From contig CABQCC010000098.1 of the NCBI GenBank assembly GCA_902462495.1, forward strand, positions 1-5,632: a stretch of 5,632 nt of DNA, read 5' to 3'. The position numbers and the translations under genes are program-made. Positions 1-5,029 of the stretch are shown here, piece after piece (positions within the stretch are counted from its first letter, which is position 1; each line of letters opens with the position of its first letter). The notes under the pieces are model-generated. The model made no database searches, was not told the DNA's origin, and was given only the letters and a program-made list of their open reading frames with translations. Source of the stretch: an uncultured Eubacterium sp. Lineage in GTDB: Bacteria; Bacillota; Clostridia; Oscillospirales; Acutalibacteraceae.

Positions 1-35
1 ACCACGGTGTCGCTCTCTATGAGCGACACCGTGGT
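1..35. repeat. Perfect 15-bp inverted repeat at the window edge, probable fold-back artefact
   Basis: Bases 1-15 are the exact reverse complement of bases 21-35, separated by a 5-base loop (TCTAT). The right arm is ordinary potA coding sequence (Met-Ser-Asp-Thr-Val). The left arm reads Thr-Thr-Val-Ser-Leu in frame, where PotA-type ATPases normally have Glu-Glu-Ala-Leu just before this Met-Ser-Asp. Only the Leu-Ser next to the loop fits. The simplest reading is that bases 1 to about 12 are a snap-back copy of the right arm made during amplification or assembly, at a contig end. A genuine genomic inversion is possible but less likely. Confidence 0.7.
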
Positions 36-558
36 TGTTATGGATAAGGGCAAAATCCAGCAAATCGGCACTCCGGAGGATATTTATAACGAGCCTGTCA
101 ACGCTTTTGTTGCCGACTTCATCGGCGAAAGTAATATCGTTGATGCAATTATGCTTGAAGATTATCTTGTAACCTTTGGCGGCGTCAAGTTCAAGTGCCT
201 TGATAAAGGCTTTGACAAAAACGAATTTGTAGAGGCTGTTGTTCGCCCTGAGGATATTTTAATCAGGGAACCGGGCACACAGGCTTCTCTTACAGGCAAG
301 GTAACATCCGTAACATTCAAGGGTGTTCATTTTGAAATCCTTGTTGATGTAAACGGCTTTATTTGGATGATTCAAACCACAAGGGACGACATCCATGTTG
401 ATGACACTATCGGTATGCACATCGAACCTGATGCTATTCATATTATGAAGCGTAGCGAATATTCGGGCGAGTTCGGTGACTATTCATCATTCTCCGACGA
501 GATGGATCATATTTCCGATGCGTCATATAATTGGGAGGACGAAAATGAAGAAGAGTAG
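1..558 (+). CDS. potA: PotA, spermidine/putrescine ABC transporter ATPase, C-terminal part (5' truncated)
   Basis: This is the 3' end of the gene for the cytoplasmic ATPase that powers polyamine import. What remains is the strand after the H-loop (MSDTVVVMDKGKIQQIGTP, then the DIYNEP and FVADFIGESN segments usual in PotA) and the C-terminal TOBE-type regulatory domain, including VVRPEDILI. The Walker A, Walker B and signature motifs lie off the left edge. The family is about 370 residues long and roughly 180 are seen here. The protein ends in a strongly acidic tail of about 33 residues (13 Asp/Glu, no Lys/Arg) that goes beyond the usual TOBE end. The reading frame is open to base 1, but the first 12 bases are probably artefactual (see the inverted repeat). 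The stop lies inside potB, which overlaps it by 14 bases. The family call is firm; polyamine specificity is inferred from the operon. Confidence 0.93.
   Translation, partial: TTVSLSMSDTVVVMDKGKIQQIGTPEDIYNEPVNAFVADFIGESNIVDAIMLEDYLVTFGGVKFKCLDKGFDKNEFVEAVVRPEDILIREPGTQASLTGKVTSVTFKGVHFEILVDVNGFIWMIQTTRDDIHVDDTIGMHIEPDAIHIMKRSEYSGEFGDYSSFSDEMDHISDASYNWEDENEEE
533..538 (+). promoter_or_regulatory. Ribosome binding site of potB
   Basis: GGGAGG lies 6 bases before the ATG at 545, inside the potA tail. It decides the potB start. The same frame stays open upstream to an ATG at 476, but that start has no comparable site and would add 23 non-hydrophobic residues unlike the family. Confidence 0.8.
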
Positions 559-1372
559 TCTTTCTCAAAAAATGCTTGATAAGCCTTATTTGCTTTGGTC
601 TGTGCTTTTCATCATTGTTCCGCTTGTTATGGTTGTGTTCTATGCTTTCACCGACAAAACAGGTGCGTTCACTTTTTCAAATATGGCACAGATAAAAAAT
701 TATTTTCCAACCATTTTGTTGTCGGTTCTTTATGGCTTGGCGGCAACGGTTATTTGCGTGCTTATCGGCTATCCGTTTGCCTATGCTCTTTCAAAGCACA
801 GTGTCAACACTCAAAGAACTATGGTGCTCCTTGTTATGCTCCCAATGTGGATGAATTTCCTCATCCGCACATACAGCCTTATGACTATTTTGGGCGACAG
901 CGGAGTAGTGAACAGCTTGCTCAATGCAATCGGATTAAAGGGTGTTCATATGATTAATACGGGCGGTGCGGTAATTTTCGGTATGGTTTATAATTTCCTG
1001 CCATATATGATTTTGCCGATTTATACCGTTCTTTCAAAGCTTGACAATTCGCTTGTTGAGGCGGCTCACGACTTGGGGTCGGGCAGAATAACAACGTTTA
1101 GAAGAGTGATTTTGCCTCTGTCGTTGCCGGGTCTTTTGTCCGGTATCACAATGGTTTTTGTGCCTTGCGTTTCAACTTTCTACATCACACAAAAACTCGG
1201 CGGCGGTCAAATTGTTCTTATCGGTGATGTTATCGAAAGTCAATTTCAGTCGGCAAATAACTATCATCTCGGTGCGGCACTCAGTTTTGTGCTTATGATT
1301 TTGATTTTCGTATGCCTCGGAGTAATGAATTACTTTGATGACGGCACACAGGACGGAGGTGTCGTTATATGA
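545..1372 (+). CDS. potB: PotB, spermidine/putrescine ABC transporter permease
   Basis: One of the two integral membrane permeases of the polyamine importer. At 275 residues it has the same length as Escherichia coli PotB as I recall it. Hydrophobic segments appear at about residues 15-35, 57-80, 92-112, 140-162, 195-215 and 243-262, which fits six membrane spans. The cytoplasmic EAA loop that docks on the ATPase is clear at residues 172-196 (EAAHDLGSG, then ILPLSLPG). Further family matches are GYPFAY (75-80), the LPMWMNFLIR block (99-108) and LIGDVI (225-230). The start at 545 is chosen for its GGGAGG site. The gene overlaps potA by 14 bases, and its TGA stop shares an ATGA with the potC start, so translation is probably coupled. 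Confidence 0.96.
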   Translation: MKKSSLSQKMLDKPYLLWSVLFIIVPLVMVVFYAFTDKTGAFTFSNMAQIKNYFPTILLSVLYGLAATVICVLIGYPFAYALSKHSVNTQRTMVLLVMLPMWMNFLIRTYSLMTILGDSGVVNSLLNAIGLKGVHMINTGGAVIFGMVYNFLPYMILPIYTVLSKLDNSLVEAAHDLGSGRITTFRRVILPLSLPGLLSGITMVFVPCVSTFYITQKLGGGQIVLIGDVIESQFQSANNYHLGAALSFVLMILIFVCLGVMNYFDDGTQDGGVVI

Positions 1373-2184
1373 AAACTAAGGTTTCGCTTGCATCAAGGCT
1401 TTATATGGTGCTCATCTTCGTTTTTCTGTATGCACCTATTGCCGTTATGACCGTGTTTTCGTTCAATTCAGGTTCTTCAACCTATATTATGGACGGCTTT
1501 TCAACTTCTTGGTGGGTTGAGATGTTCCACGACACAGCCGCTATGAATGCACTCAAAAACACTGTTTTGCTTGCTCTTGCAACAATGGCAGTTTCCACCG
1601 TGCTCGGCGTTATGGCTTCGGTCGGTCTGTTTATGCAGAAAAATAAATTGTACAAAAAAACAATGATGAATGTCACAAACATTCCTATGATGAACCCGGA
1701 AATTGTAACAGGTATTTCAATGATGCTTTTGTTTGTGTTTGTCGGTGCGCTTGTCAATGTAAAAGAAGTGCTCGGCTTCACAACACTTCTCATTGCCCAT
1801 GTCACATTCTGTTTGCCGTATGTTATTTTGAATGTTATGCCAAAACTTCGTCAATTCGATATGAATGTCTACGAAGCGGCGGTTGACCTCGGTTGCAAAC
1901 CGTTCAAGGCGTTTGTTAAGGTTGTTATGCCCGAAATTATGAACGGCATCATCACAGGCTGTATTATGTCTTTCACATTGTCGCTTGATGATTTCATCAT
2001 ATCGTATTTCACCAACGGACCGTCATTCCAGACCTTGCCGATTTATATTTTCTCTCTCACCAAAAAGAGGGTAAAGCCTGATATGTTCGCATTGTCAACC
2101 CTTATGTTCCTTGTCATTCTTGTGCTTTTGATTTTTATGAATATCGCACAAGCAAGGGCGGAAAAAAAGGAGGCACGAGGATGA
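1369..2184 (+). CDS. potC: PotC, spermidine/putrescine ABC transporter permease
   Basis: The second permease of the importer, 271 residues, pairing with PotB to form the channel. Hydrophobic segments lie at about residues 11-32, 63-88, 106-130, 136-157, 190-213 and 242-260. The EAA loop is at 169-193 (EAAVDLGCK, then the VVMPEIMNG end). The segment SLDDFIISYFTNGPSFQTLP (205-224) is typical of PotC, where Asp-Asp precedes the last membrane-proximal loop. A GGAGGT site at 1355-1360 sits 8 bases before the ATG. The start overlaps the potB stop by 4 bases and the stop overlaps the potD start by 4 bases. In some bacteria PotC and PotD are fused; here they are separate, with a clean ATGA junction. 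Confidence 0.96.
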   Translation: MKTKVSLASRLYMVLIFVFLYAPIAVMTVFSFNSGSSTYIMDGFSTSWWVEMFHDTAAMNALKNTVLLALATMAVSTVLGVMASVGLFMQKNKLYKKTMMNVTNIPMMNPEIVTGISMMLLFVFVGALVNVKEVLGFTTLLIAHVTFCLPYVILNVMPKLRQFDMNVYEAAVDLGCKPFKAFVKVVMPEIMNGIITGCIMSFTLSLDDFIISYFTNGPSFQTLPIYIFSLTKKRVKPDMFALSTLMFLVILVLLIFMNIAQARAEKKEARG

Positions 2185-3446
2185 AAAAATTGAGAAGAAT
2201 TGTTGCTTTTCTTATGTGCCTTGTGTGTGCTTTGCCGTTGATGAATGTCACAGCTTATGCAGATGAGGACTATTTTTCCGATGAACAAAAGGCTTATTAT
2301 AAGTCGCTTGGACTTCAGGGCACAACTGTCAATGTGTACAACTGGGGCGAGTATATTTCCGATGGCGGAGAAGGCTCAATGGATGTTGTCCGTGAGTTTG
2401 AAAAACTTACGGGTGCAAAGGTTAATTATACCAATTTTGAATCAAACGAGAATATGTATTCCAAGCTTTCGGGCGGCGGCGTTTCTTATGATGTAATCAC
2501 TCCGTCCGACTATATGGTTGAGCGTCTTATTGACGAAGATATGCTTCTTCCGCTTGATTATTCAAATATTCCGAATATGAAGTATATGCGTGAGGATTGC
2601 TTGAATCTTCCGTTCGACCCGGAGCAGAAATATACCGTTTGCTTCAACACAGGCTATACCGTTCTTATATATAATAAGAAATTGGTCAAAGAAAAACCTG
2701 ATTCTTGGAAAGTTTTGTGGGACGAGCAGTACAAGGGTAAGGTGCTGATGTTCAACAACAGCCGTGATGCGTTTGCCATTGCTCAAAAATTGCTGGGTCA
2801 AAGTCTTAACACTCAAAATGAGCAGGATTGGGTGGATGCCGCAAAACTGCTTGCCGAGCAAAAGGACAAGGTTAATCCCGTTTATGTTATGGACGAGGTG
2901 TTCAACCTTATGGAATCGGGTGAGTACGCATTTGCAACCTATTATGTCGGCGATTATATTCTTATGAATGAGAACAACCCTGATTTGGGCTATGCTTATC
3001 CTAAAGAGGGCGTAAATGCTTTTTATGATGCTTTTTGTATCCCGAAGTGCACACAGAACAAAAAGGGCGCAGAAGCGTTTATCAACTTTATGCAAGAACC
3101 GGAGGTTGCGCTTGCAAACGAGGAATATATTTTCTACGCTTCCGCAAACAAGGCTGTGCAGGAAAACGAGGAATGTTCACTTTACGGCAACAAGGCGGTT
3201 TATCCCGACCCTGCGCCTGTGAGCGAGGTTTTTGCAAATCTTCCGCAGAATATTCTTGAACTTGAAAACAATCTTTGGTCAAGCGTAAAAAGCGGAAATC
3301 TCTCTGTAAACAGCAAAAAAACGGAACGCAAAATTTATATTGAATCGGGCGTAGTGGCAGGCATTGTTGTTATAGCGGTTGCCACCTATTTTGTCAGAAA
3401 ACGCAAAAAGGATAAGGAACAGGATTTGGGTGATTTGTATGAGTAA
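2181..3446 (+). CDS. potD: PotD-like polyamine-binding protein with signal peptide and C-terminal membrane anchor
   Basis: The extracellular substrate-binding protein that delivers spermidine/putrescine to PotBC. It has 421 residues against about 350 in E. coli. Residues 1-27 form a signal peptide (KKLRR, a hydrophobic core, then AYA before Asp28) that fits type I cleavage; no convincing lipobox is present. The binding domain spans about 48-370 and shows NWGEY (54-58), ESNENMYSKL (87-96), YDVITPSDY (103-111), SRDAFAIA (194-201) and YDAFCIPK (282-289). Extra C-terminal residues 380-421 hold a hydrophobic span (about 389-405) followed by RKRKKDK, which fits a stop-transfer anchor with a short cytoplasmic tail. 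By recalled E. coli alignment most pocket residues are kept (Trp55, Tyr58, Ser109, Tyr111, Asp283, Tyr319), but the Asp168 position is Asn193. An AAGGAGG site at 2167-2173 precedes the ATG. Polyamine binding is inferred from family and operon. Confidence 0.93.
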   Translation: MKKLRRIVAFLMCLVCALPLMNVTAYADEDYFSDEQKAYYKSLGLQGTTVNVYNWGEYISDGGEGSMDVVREFEKLTGAKVNYTNFESNENMYSKLSGGGVSYDVITPSDYMVERLIDEDMLLPLDYSNIPNMKYMREDCLNLPFDPEQKYTVCFNTGYTVLIYNKKLVKEKPDSWKVLWDEQYKGKVLMFNNSRDAFAIAQKLLGQSLNTQNEQDWVDAAKLLAEQKDKVNPVYVMDEVFNLMESGEYAFATYYVGDYILMNENNPDLGYAYPKEGVNAFYDAFCIPKCTQNKKGAEAFINFMQEPEVALANEEYIFYASANKAVQENEECSLYGNKAVYPDPAPVSEVFANLPQNILELENNLWSSVKSGNLSVNSKKTERKIYIESGVVAGIVVIAVATYFVRKRKKDKEQDLGDLYE

Positions 3447-4092
3447 AATTAAATGTGCTGTGTTTGATTTGGACGGCACGCTTGTCAACACTATTGATGA
3501 TTTGGCAGGTGCAACCGAAATATTGCTTAAAAAGCATAACTTTGAAGCAAATTGGTCTTTGGATGATTACAAAAAGTTTGTGGGCAACGGCGCAAAAAAA
3601 CTTGTTGAGCGTGCTTTTGACCATACTTTGGATGAGCAAACACTCAATGACAGATACGAAGAATTCAAGATTATATATGACGAAATAAAGCTTGACCATG
3701 CACACGCTTATGACGGCATAAAGGAGCAACTCCAAATCCTCAAGGATATGGGAGTGAAACTTTGTGTTGTTTCAAACAAGCCCGACATTGCCGCTCACGG
3801 TATGGTTGAGCATATTTTCGGCAAAGGATTTTTCGATTTCGTCACAGGTTGCATAGACGGACTTCCGACCAAACCCGATCCAACAACTACTATGAGAGCA
3901 CTTTCGGCAGTTGATTGCAAGCCGACAGAGGCAATTTTCTTCGGCGACAGCGAAGTCGATATGCGAACAGCCAAAAATGCCAATATAGAAGCAGTAGGTT
4001 GCTCTTGGGGCTTTAGATCTTTTGAAACACTTTTTGCCGAGCATCCGTCTGTGATAATAGACGAAACAAGATACATATCAAGCTTATTTTAA
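3439..4092 (+). CDS. HAD-superfamily hydrolase, phosphoglycolate phosphatase-like
   Basis: A cytoplasmic phosphatase of 217 residues, the usual length for Gph/PpaX-type HAD enzymes (subfamily IA). All four motifs are present: motif I DLDGT with nucleophile Asp10 and acid/base Asp12; motif II VVSNK with Ser112; motif III TKPDP with Lys145; motif IV FFGDSEVD with Asp170 and Asp174 for magnesium. Residues 15-90 form the helical cap. GDSEVD followed by TAKNA is close to phosphoglycolate phosphatases, but the physiological substrate cannot be read from sequence. The start at 3439 puts motif I at its normal distance from the N-terminus and overlaps the potD stop by 8 bases, with a modest GGGTGA site at 3428-3433. 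An upstream in-frame ATG at 3379 would add residues that are only potD sequence read in another frame. It is the last gene of the pot operon as seen here. Confidence 0.92.
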   Translation: MSKIKCAVFDLDGTLVNTIDDLAGATEILLKKHNFEANWSLDDYKKFVGNGAKKLVERAFDHTLDEQTLNDRYEEFKIIYDEIKLDHAHAYDGIKEQLQILKDMGVKLCVVSNKPDIAAHGMVEHIFGKGFFDFVTGCIDGLPTKPDPTTTMRALSAVDCKPTEAIFFGDSEVDMRTAKNANIEAVGCSWGFRSFETLFAEHPSVIIDETRYISSLF

Positions 4093-4126
4093 AAAGTCAA
4101 AAAAACTTTAAAAAAAATCAAAAAAA
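4091..4126 (+). promoter_or_regulatory. Phased A-tracts upstream of the tRNA promoter (UP-element-like, bent DNA)
   Basis: Four runs of A at 4091-4095, 4099-4105, 4110-4117 and 4120-4126 have centres about 9, 11.5 and 9.5 bases apart, close to one helical turn. They end three bases before the -35 box. Phased A-tracts are known to curve DNA, and AT-rich UP elements at this position bind the RNA polymerase alpha subunits at stable-RNA promoters. A role here is inferred. No intrinsic terminator is seen between the phosphatase gene and this promoter. Confidence 0.6.
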
Positions 4127-4129
4127 GTG

Positions 4130-4158
4130 TTGACATTTGTAGTTAGTTCTGTTATACT
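4130..4158 (+). promoter_or_regulatory. Sigma-70-type promoter of tRNA-Leu
   Basis: A perfect -35 box TTGACA (4130-4135) and a -10 box TATACT (4153-4158) are separated by exactly 17 bases. Transcription should start near 4164-4166, which leaves only about 6-8 bases of leader before the tRNA at 4172. The position directly before a stable-RNA gene makes this a confident call. Confidence 0.9.
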
Positions 4159-4171
4159 TCTAACTGTTGAC

Positions 4172-4256
4172 GCGAGAGTGGCGGAATCGGCAGACGCGCA
4201 CGTTTGAGGGGCGTGTGGGGCGACTCGTACGGGTTCAAGTCCCGTCTCTCGCACCA
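4172..4256 (+). tRNA. tRNA-Leu, anticodon GAG, CCA encoded
   Basis: A class II tRNA that folds fully. The 7-bp acceptor stem pairs GCGAGAG (4172-4178) with CTCTCGC (4246-4252), followed by discriminator A4253 and encoded CCA 4254-4256. The D-arm begins GGCGGAATCGGCAGACGC, as in leucine tRNAs. The anticodon stem is 4199-4203 with 4211-4215, and the loop TTGAGGG puts the anticodon GAG at 4206-4208 (reads CUC and CUU). The long variable arm (4216-4228) closes three pairs over a GCGA loop. The T-stem ACGGG/CCCGT encloses loop TTCAAGT. It has its own promoter and terminator and may also receive read-through from the pot operon. Confidence 0.97.
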
Positions 4257-4263
4257 AAAAAAG

Positions 4264-4291
4264 TAGACACCATTTGGTGTCTATTTTTTTT
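4264..4291 (+). terminator. Intrinsic terminator after tRNA-Leu
   Basis: TAGACACC (4264-4271) pairs with GGTGTCTA (4276-4283) around the loop ATTT, followed by eight T's (4284-4291). An A-run at 4256-4262 can extend the stem against the T-run. It lies 8 bases after the CCA end and would also stop read-through from the pot operon. Confidence 0.93.
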
Positions 4292-4324
4292 GCTATGAGA
4301 TGTATGATTTGAACCGTCTTGTAT

Positions 4325-4358
4325 GGGGTCCCCACAAAGTCCGTTAGACTTTGTGGGG
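4325..4358. repeat. 12-bp perfect hairpin with an overlapping GGGGTCCCC palindrome
   Basis: CCCCACAAAGTC (4330-4341) and GACTTTGTGGGG (4347-4358) pair perfectly over a 5-base loop CGTTA. GGGG at 4325-4328, one base upstream, can pair with the same CCCC, so two GGGG runs compete for one CCCC. No T-run follows, so it is not an intrinsic terminator on the + strand. Its function is unknown; such hairpins are common in dispersed intergenic repeats. Confidence 0.75.
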
Positions 4359-4376
4359 AGAGGAAAGATATATGCA

Positions 4377-4415
4377 GTGTTTGTTATTCTTTTGCTTGCA
4401 AAAGAATTTGAACAC
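4377..4415. repeat. Imperfect long hairpin in the intergenic region
   Basis: ATTCTTTTGC (4386-4395) pairs perfectly with GCAAAAGAAT (4398-4407) across two T's. The structure extends outwards through a small internal loop to GTGTT (4377-4381) pairing with AACAC (4411-4415). There is no adjacent T-run or gene start. Together with the hairpin at 4330-4358 it fills the interval between the tRNA terminator and the duplicated tRNA end. Confidence 0.65.
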
Positions 4416-4432
4416 GGAATTTATCTTGACGA

Positions 4433-4455
4433 AAGTCCCGTCTCTCACACCAAAA
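4433..4455 (+). repeat. Direct repeat of the tRNA-Leu 3' end (att-like or tRNA remnant)
   Basis: These 23 bases match 4237-4259 (from the T-loop through the acceptor 3' strand, CCA and three more A's) at 22 positions; the only change is G4251 to A4447. Upstream of 4433 the similarity ends abruptly and no T-stem partner, anticodon arm or acceptor 5' strand is found, so this is not a working tRNA. A repeat running from the T-loop to the tRNA 3' end is the usual form of an attachment site left by a tRNA-targeting integrase, but no integrase is visible in the window. A decayed second tRNA-Leu or part of a mobile repeat are the alternatives. Confidence 0.75.
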
Positions 4456-4458
4456 CAG

Positions 4459-4506
4459 AAAAATCCGAACCAAATTTTCCCAATAGGAAAAGGGTTCGGA
4501 TTTTTT
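4459..4506. terminator. Intrinsic terminator with nested hairpin, probably bidirectional
   Basis: ATCCGAACC (4463-4471) pairs with GGTTCGGAT (4493-4501), extended by four A-T pairs at the base, and six T's (4501-4506) follow on the + strand. The loop holds a second stem, TTTTCC (4475-4480) with GGAAAA (4486-4491). The five A's at 4459-4463 give a T-run on the - strand, so it could also end transcription from the convergent gene at 4576-4899. It follows the tRNA-end repeat by only a few bases, the layout expected of a former tRNA gene. Confidence 0.85.
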
Positions 4507-4542
4507 GTTTATTTATTTCTGAAATATTACATACAATTACAA

Positions 4543-4572
4543 CTCTGCAATCAAACGATTACAGAGCTTTTT
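4543..4572. terminator. Possible weak terminator between convergent genes
   Basis: CTCTGCAATC (4543-4552) and GATTACAGAG (4557-4566) form a 10-bp stem over AAAC. The one imperfect position is C-A on the + strand but a G-U wobble in - strand RNA. It lies just downstream of the stop of the small - strand gene, but the following - strand sequence is only weakly T-rich. On the + strand CTTTTT follows. Confidence 0.4.
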
Positions 4573-4575
4573 CAA

Positions 4576-4899
4576 TCACGTTATGTTAATGCTTATTTCG
4601 CCTTGAATAGCATGTTTTGTTTTTACACAAAGAGTATTGGCAATAAACGAAAAGGAACTGTCTTTAGTAGTAAATGTATTAGGACAACTTCCATATACCG
4701 TATACAAATCTTCAATTATTATTTGACCAACTTCTCCGTTTACTGTTACGCTTACTACTAAAAATCCAGGTCCATAGTCTTTTCGGTTAGCATGAATAAG
4801 AATTGTGGCTTTATGTCTTTCTGTATGTAGCTCATTGCTTGCAACATATCGCTTAAGCGCTAAAATTGATTCAGTTGCATTGTTTGTTTTTATATCCAT
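4576..4899 (-). CDS. Hypothetical protein, 107 aa, unrecognised
   Basis: I do not recognise this protein. With the start at 4899 it has 107 residues and no signal peptide or membrane segment. A likely helix lies at about residues 8-22 (TESILALKRYVAS). After it come alternating hydrophobic stretches suggesting beta strands (ATILIHANR, then FLVVSVTVNGEVGQIIIEDL), and a C-terminal half containing two Cys (VYGSC and TLCVK). The start is set by GGAGGT 4 bases before the ATG; an upstream in-frame ATG at 4947 lacks such a site. It lies about 130 bases downstream of the symporter gene on the same strand and is convergent with tRNA-Leu. Codon use and AT-richness look unlike the pot genes, which may mean later acquisition. 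The strong ribosome binding site makes it a likely real gene. Confidence 0.65.
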   Translation of the reverse strand: MDIKTNNATESILALKRYVASNELHTERHKATILIHANRKDYGPGFLVVSVTVNGEVGQIIIEDLYTVYGSCPNTFTTKDSSFSFIANTLCVKTKHAIQGEISINIT

Positions 4900-4903
4900 T
4901 GTT

Positions 4904-4909
4904 ACCTCC
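4904..4909 (-). promoter_or_regulatory. Ribosome binding site of the 107-aa gene
   Basis: GGAGGT on the - strand, 4 bases before the ATG at 4899. It favours this start over the ATG at 4947, which would place the site inside the coding region. No confident promoter is seen between here and the symporter stop; a TACAAT (plus-strand 4976-4981) is a possible -10 box, but its -35 partner is poor. Confidence 0.75.
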
Positions 4910-5029
4910 ATAATATTTCCACTATGAATTGTAATATTATTTATCATTTTTCAGCGTAACTGATTGACTTCTTATATTGTATTTAGAAAATTTATACTTT
5001 AACAGGGTGACTTTGTAGCATTTATTATG

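Noticed and set aside
476..544. N-terminal extension of potB to the ATG at 476
   Set aside because: It has no good ribosome binding site, and the 23 added residues are out-of-frame potA sequence. The start at 545 gives the family length and a GGGAGG site.
2562..3095. A 177-residue open frame antisense to potD
   Set aside because: It is a shadow of potD codon use, with no ribosome binding site, no recognisable domain, and potD itself plainly coding.
3379..3438. N-terminal extension of the HAD phosphatase to the ATG at 3379
   Set aside because: It would lie wholly inside potD and push motif I away from its usual place near residue 10.
4306..4317. GATTTGAACC, the reverse complement of the T-arm consensus, suggesting a - strand tRNA remnant
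   Set aside because: Neither T-stem nor acceptor pairing can be formed around it, and a 10-base match to such a common motif can occur by chance.
4108..4335. Open frame on the - strand covering tRNA-Leu, with the peptide RETGLEPVRVAPHAPQ
   Set aside because: This is the antisense reading of a leucine tRNA, a well-known false protein in annotations. It has no ribosome binding site and lies over the tRNA promoter and terminator.
4323..4761. Two overlapping + strand open frames (4323-4589 and 4351-4761), one with a GAGG before an ATG at 4372
   Set aside because: They run through the hairpins, the tRNA-end repeat, a strong terminator and the antisense of the small - strand gene. The translations show no protein-like pattern.
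4964..4998. TTGACT and TATACT on the + strand as a promoter
   Set aside because: The spacing is 23 bases, too long for sigma-70, and it would drive transcription into the antisense of the symporter gene.
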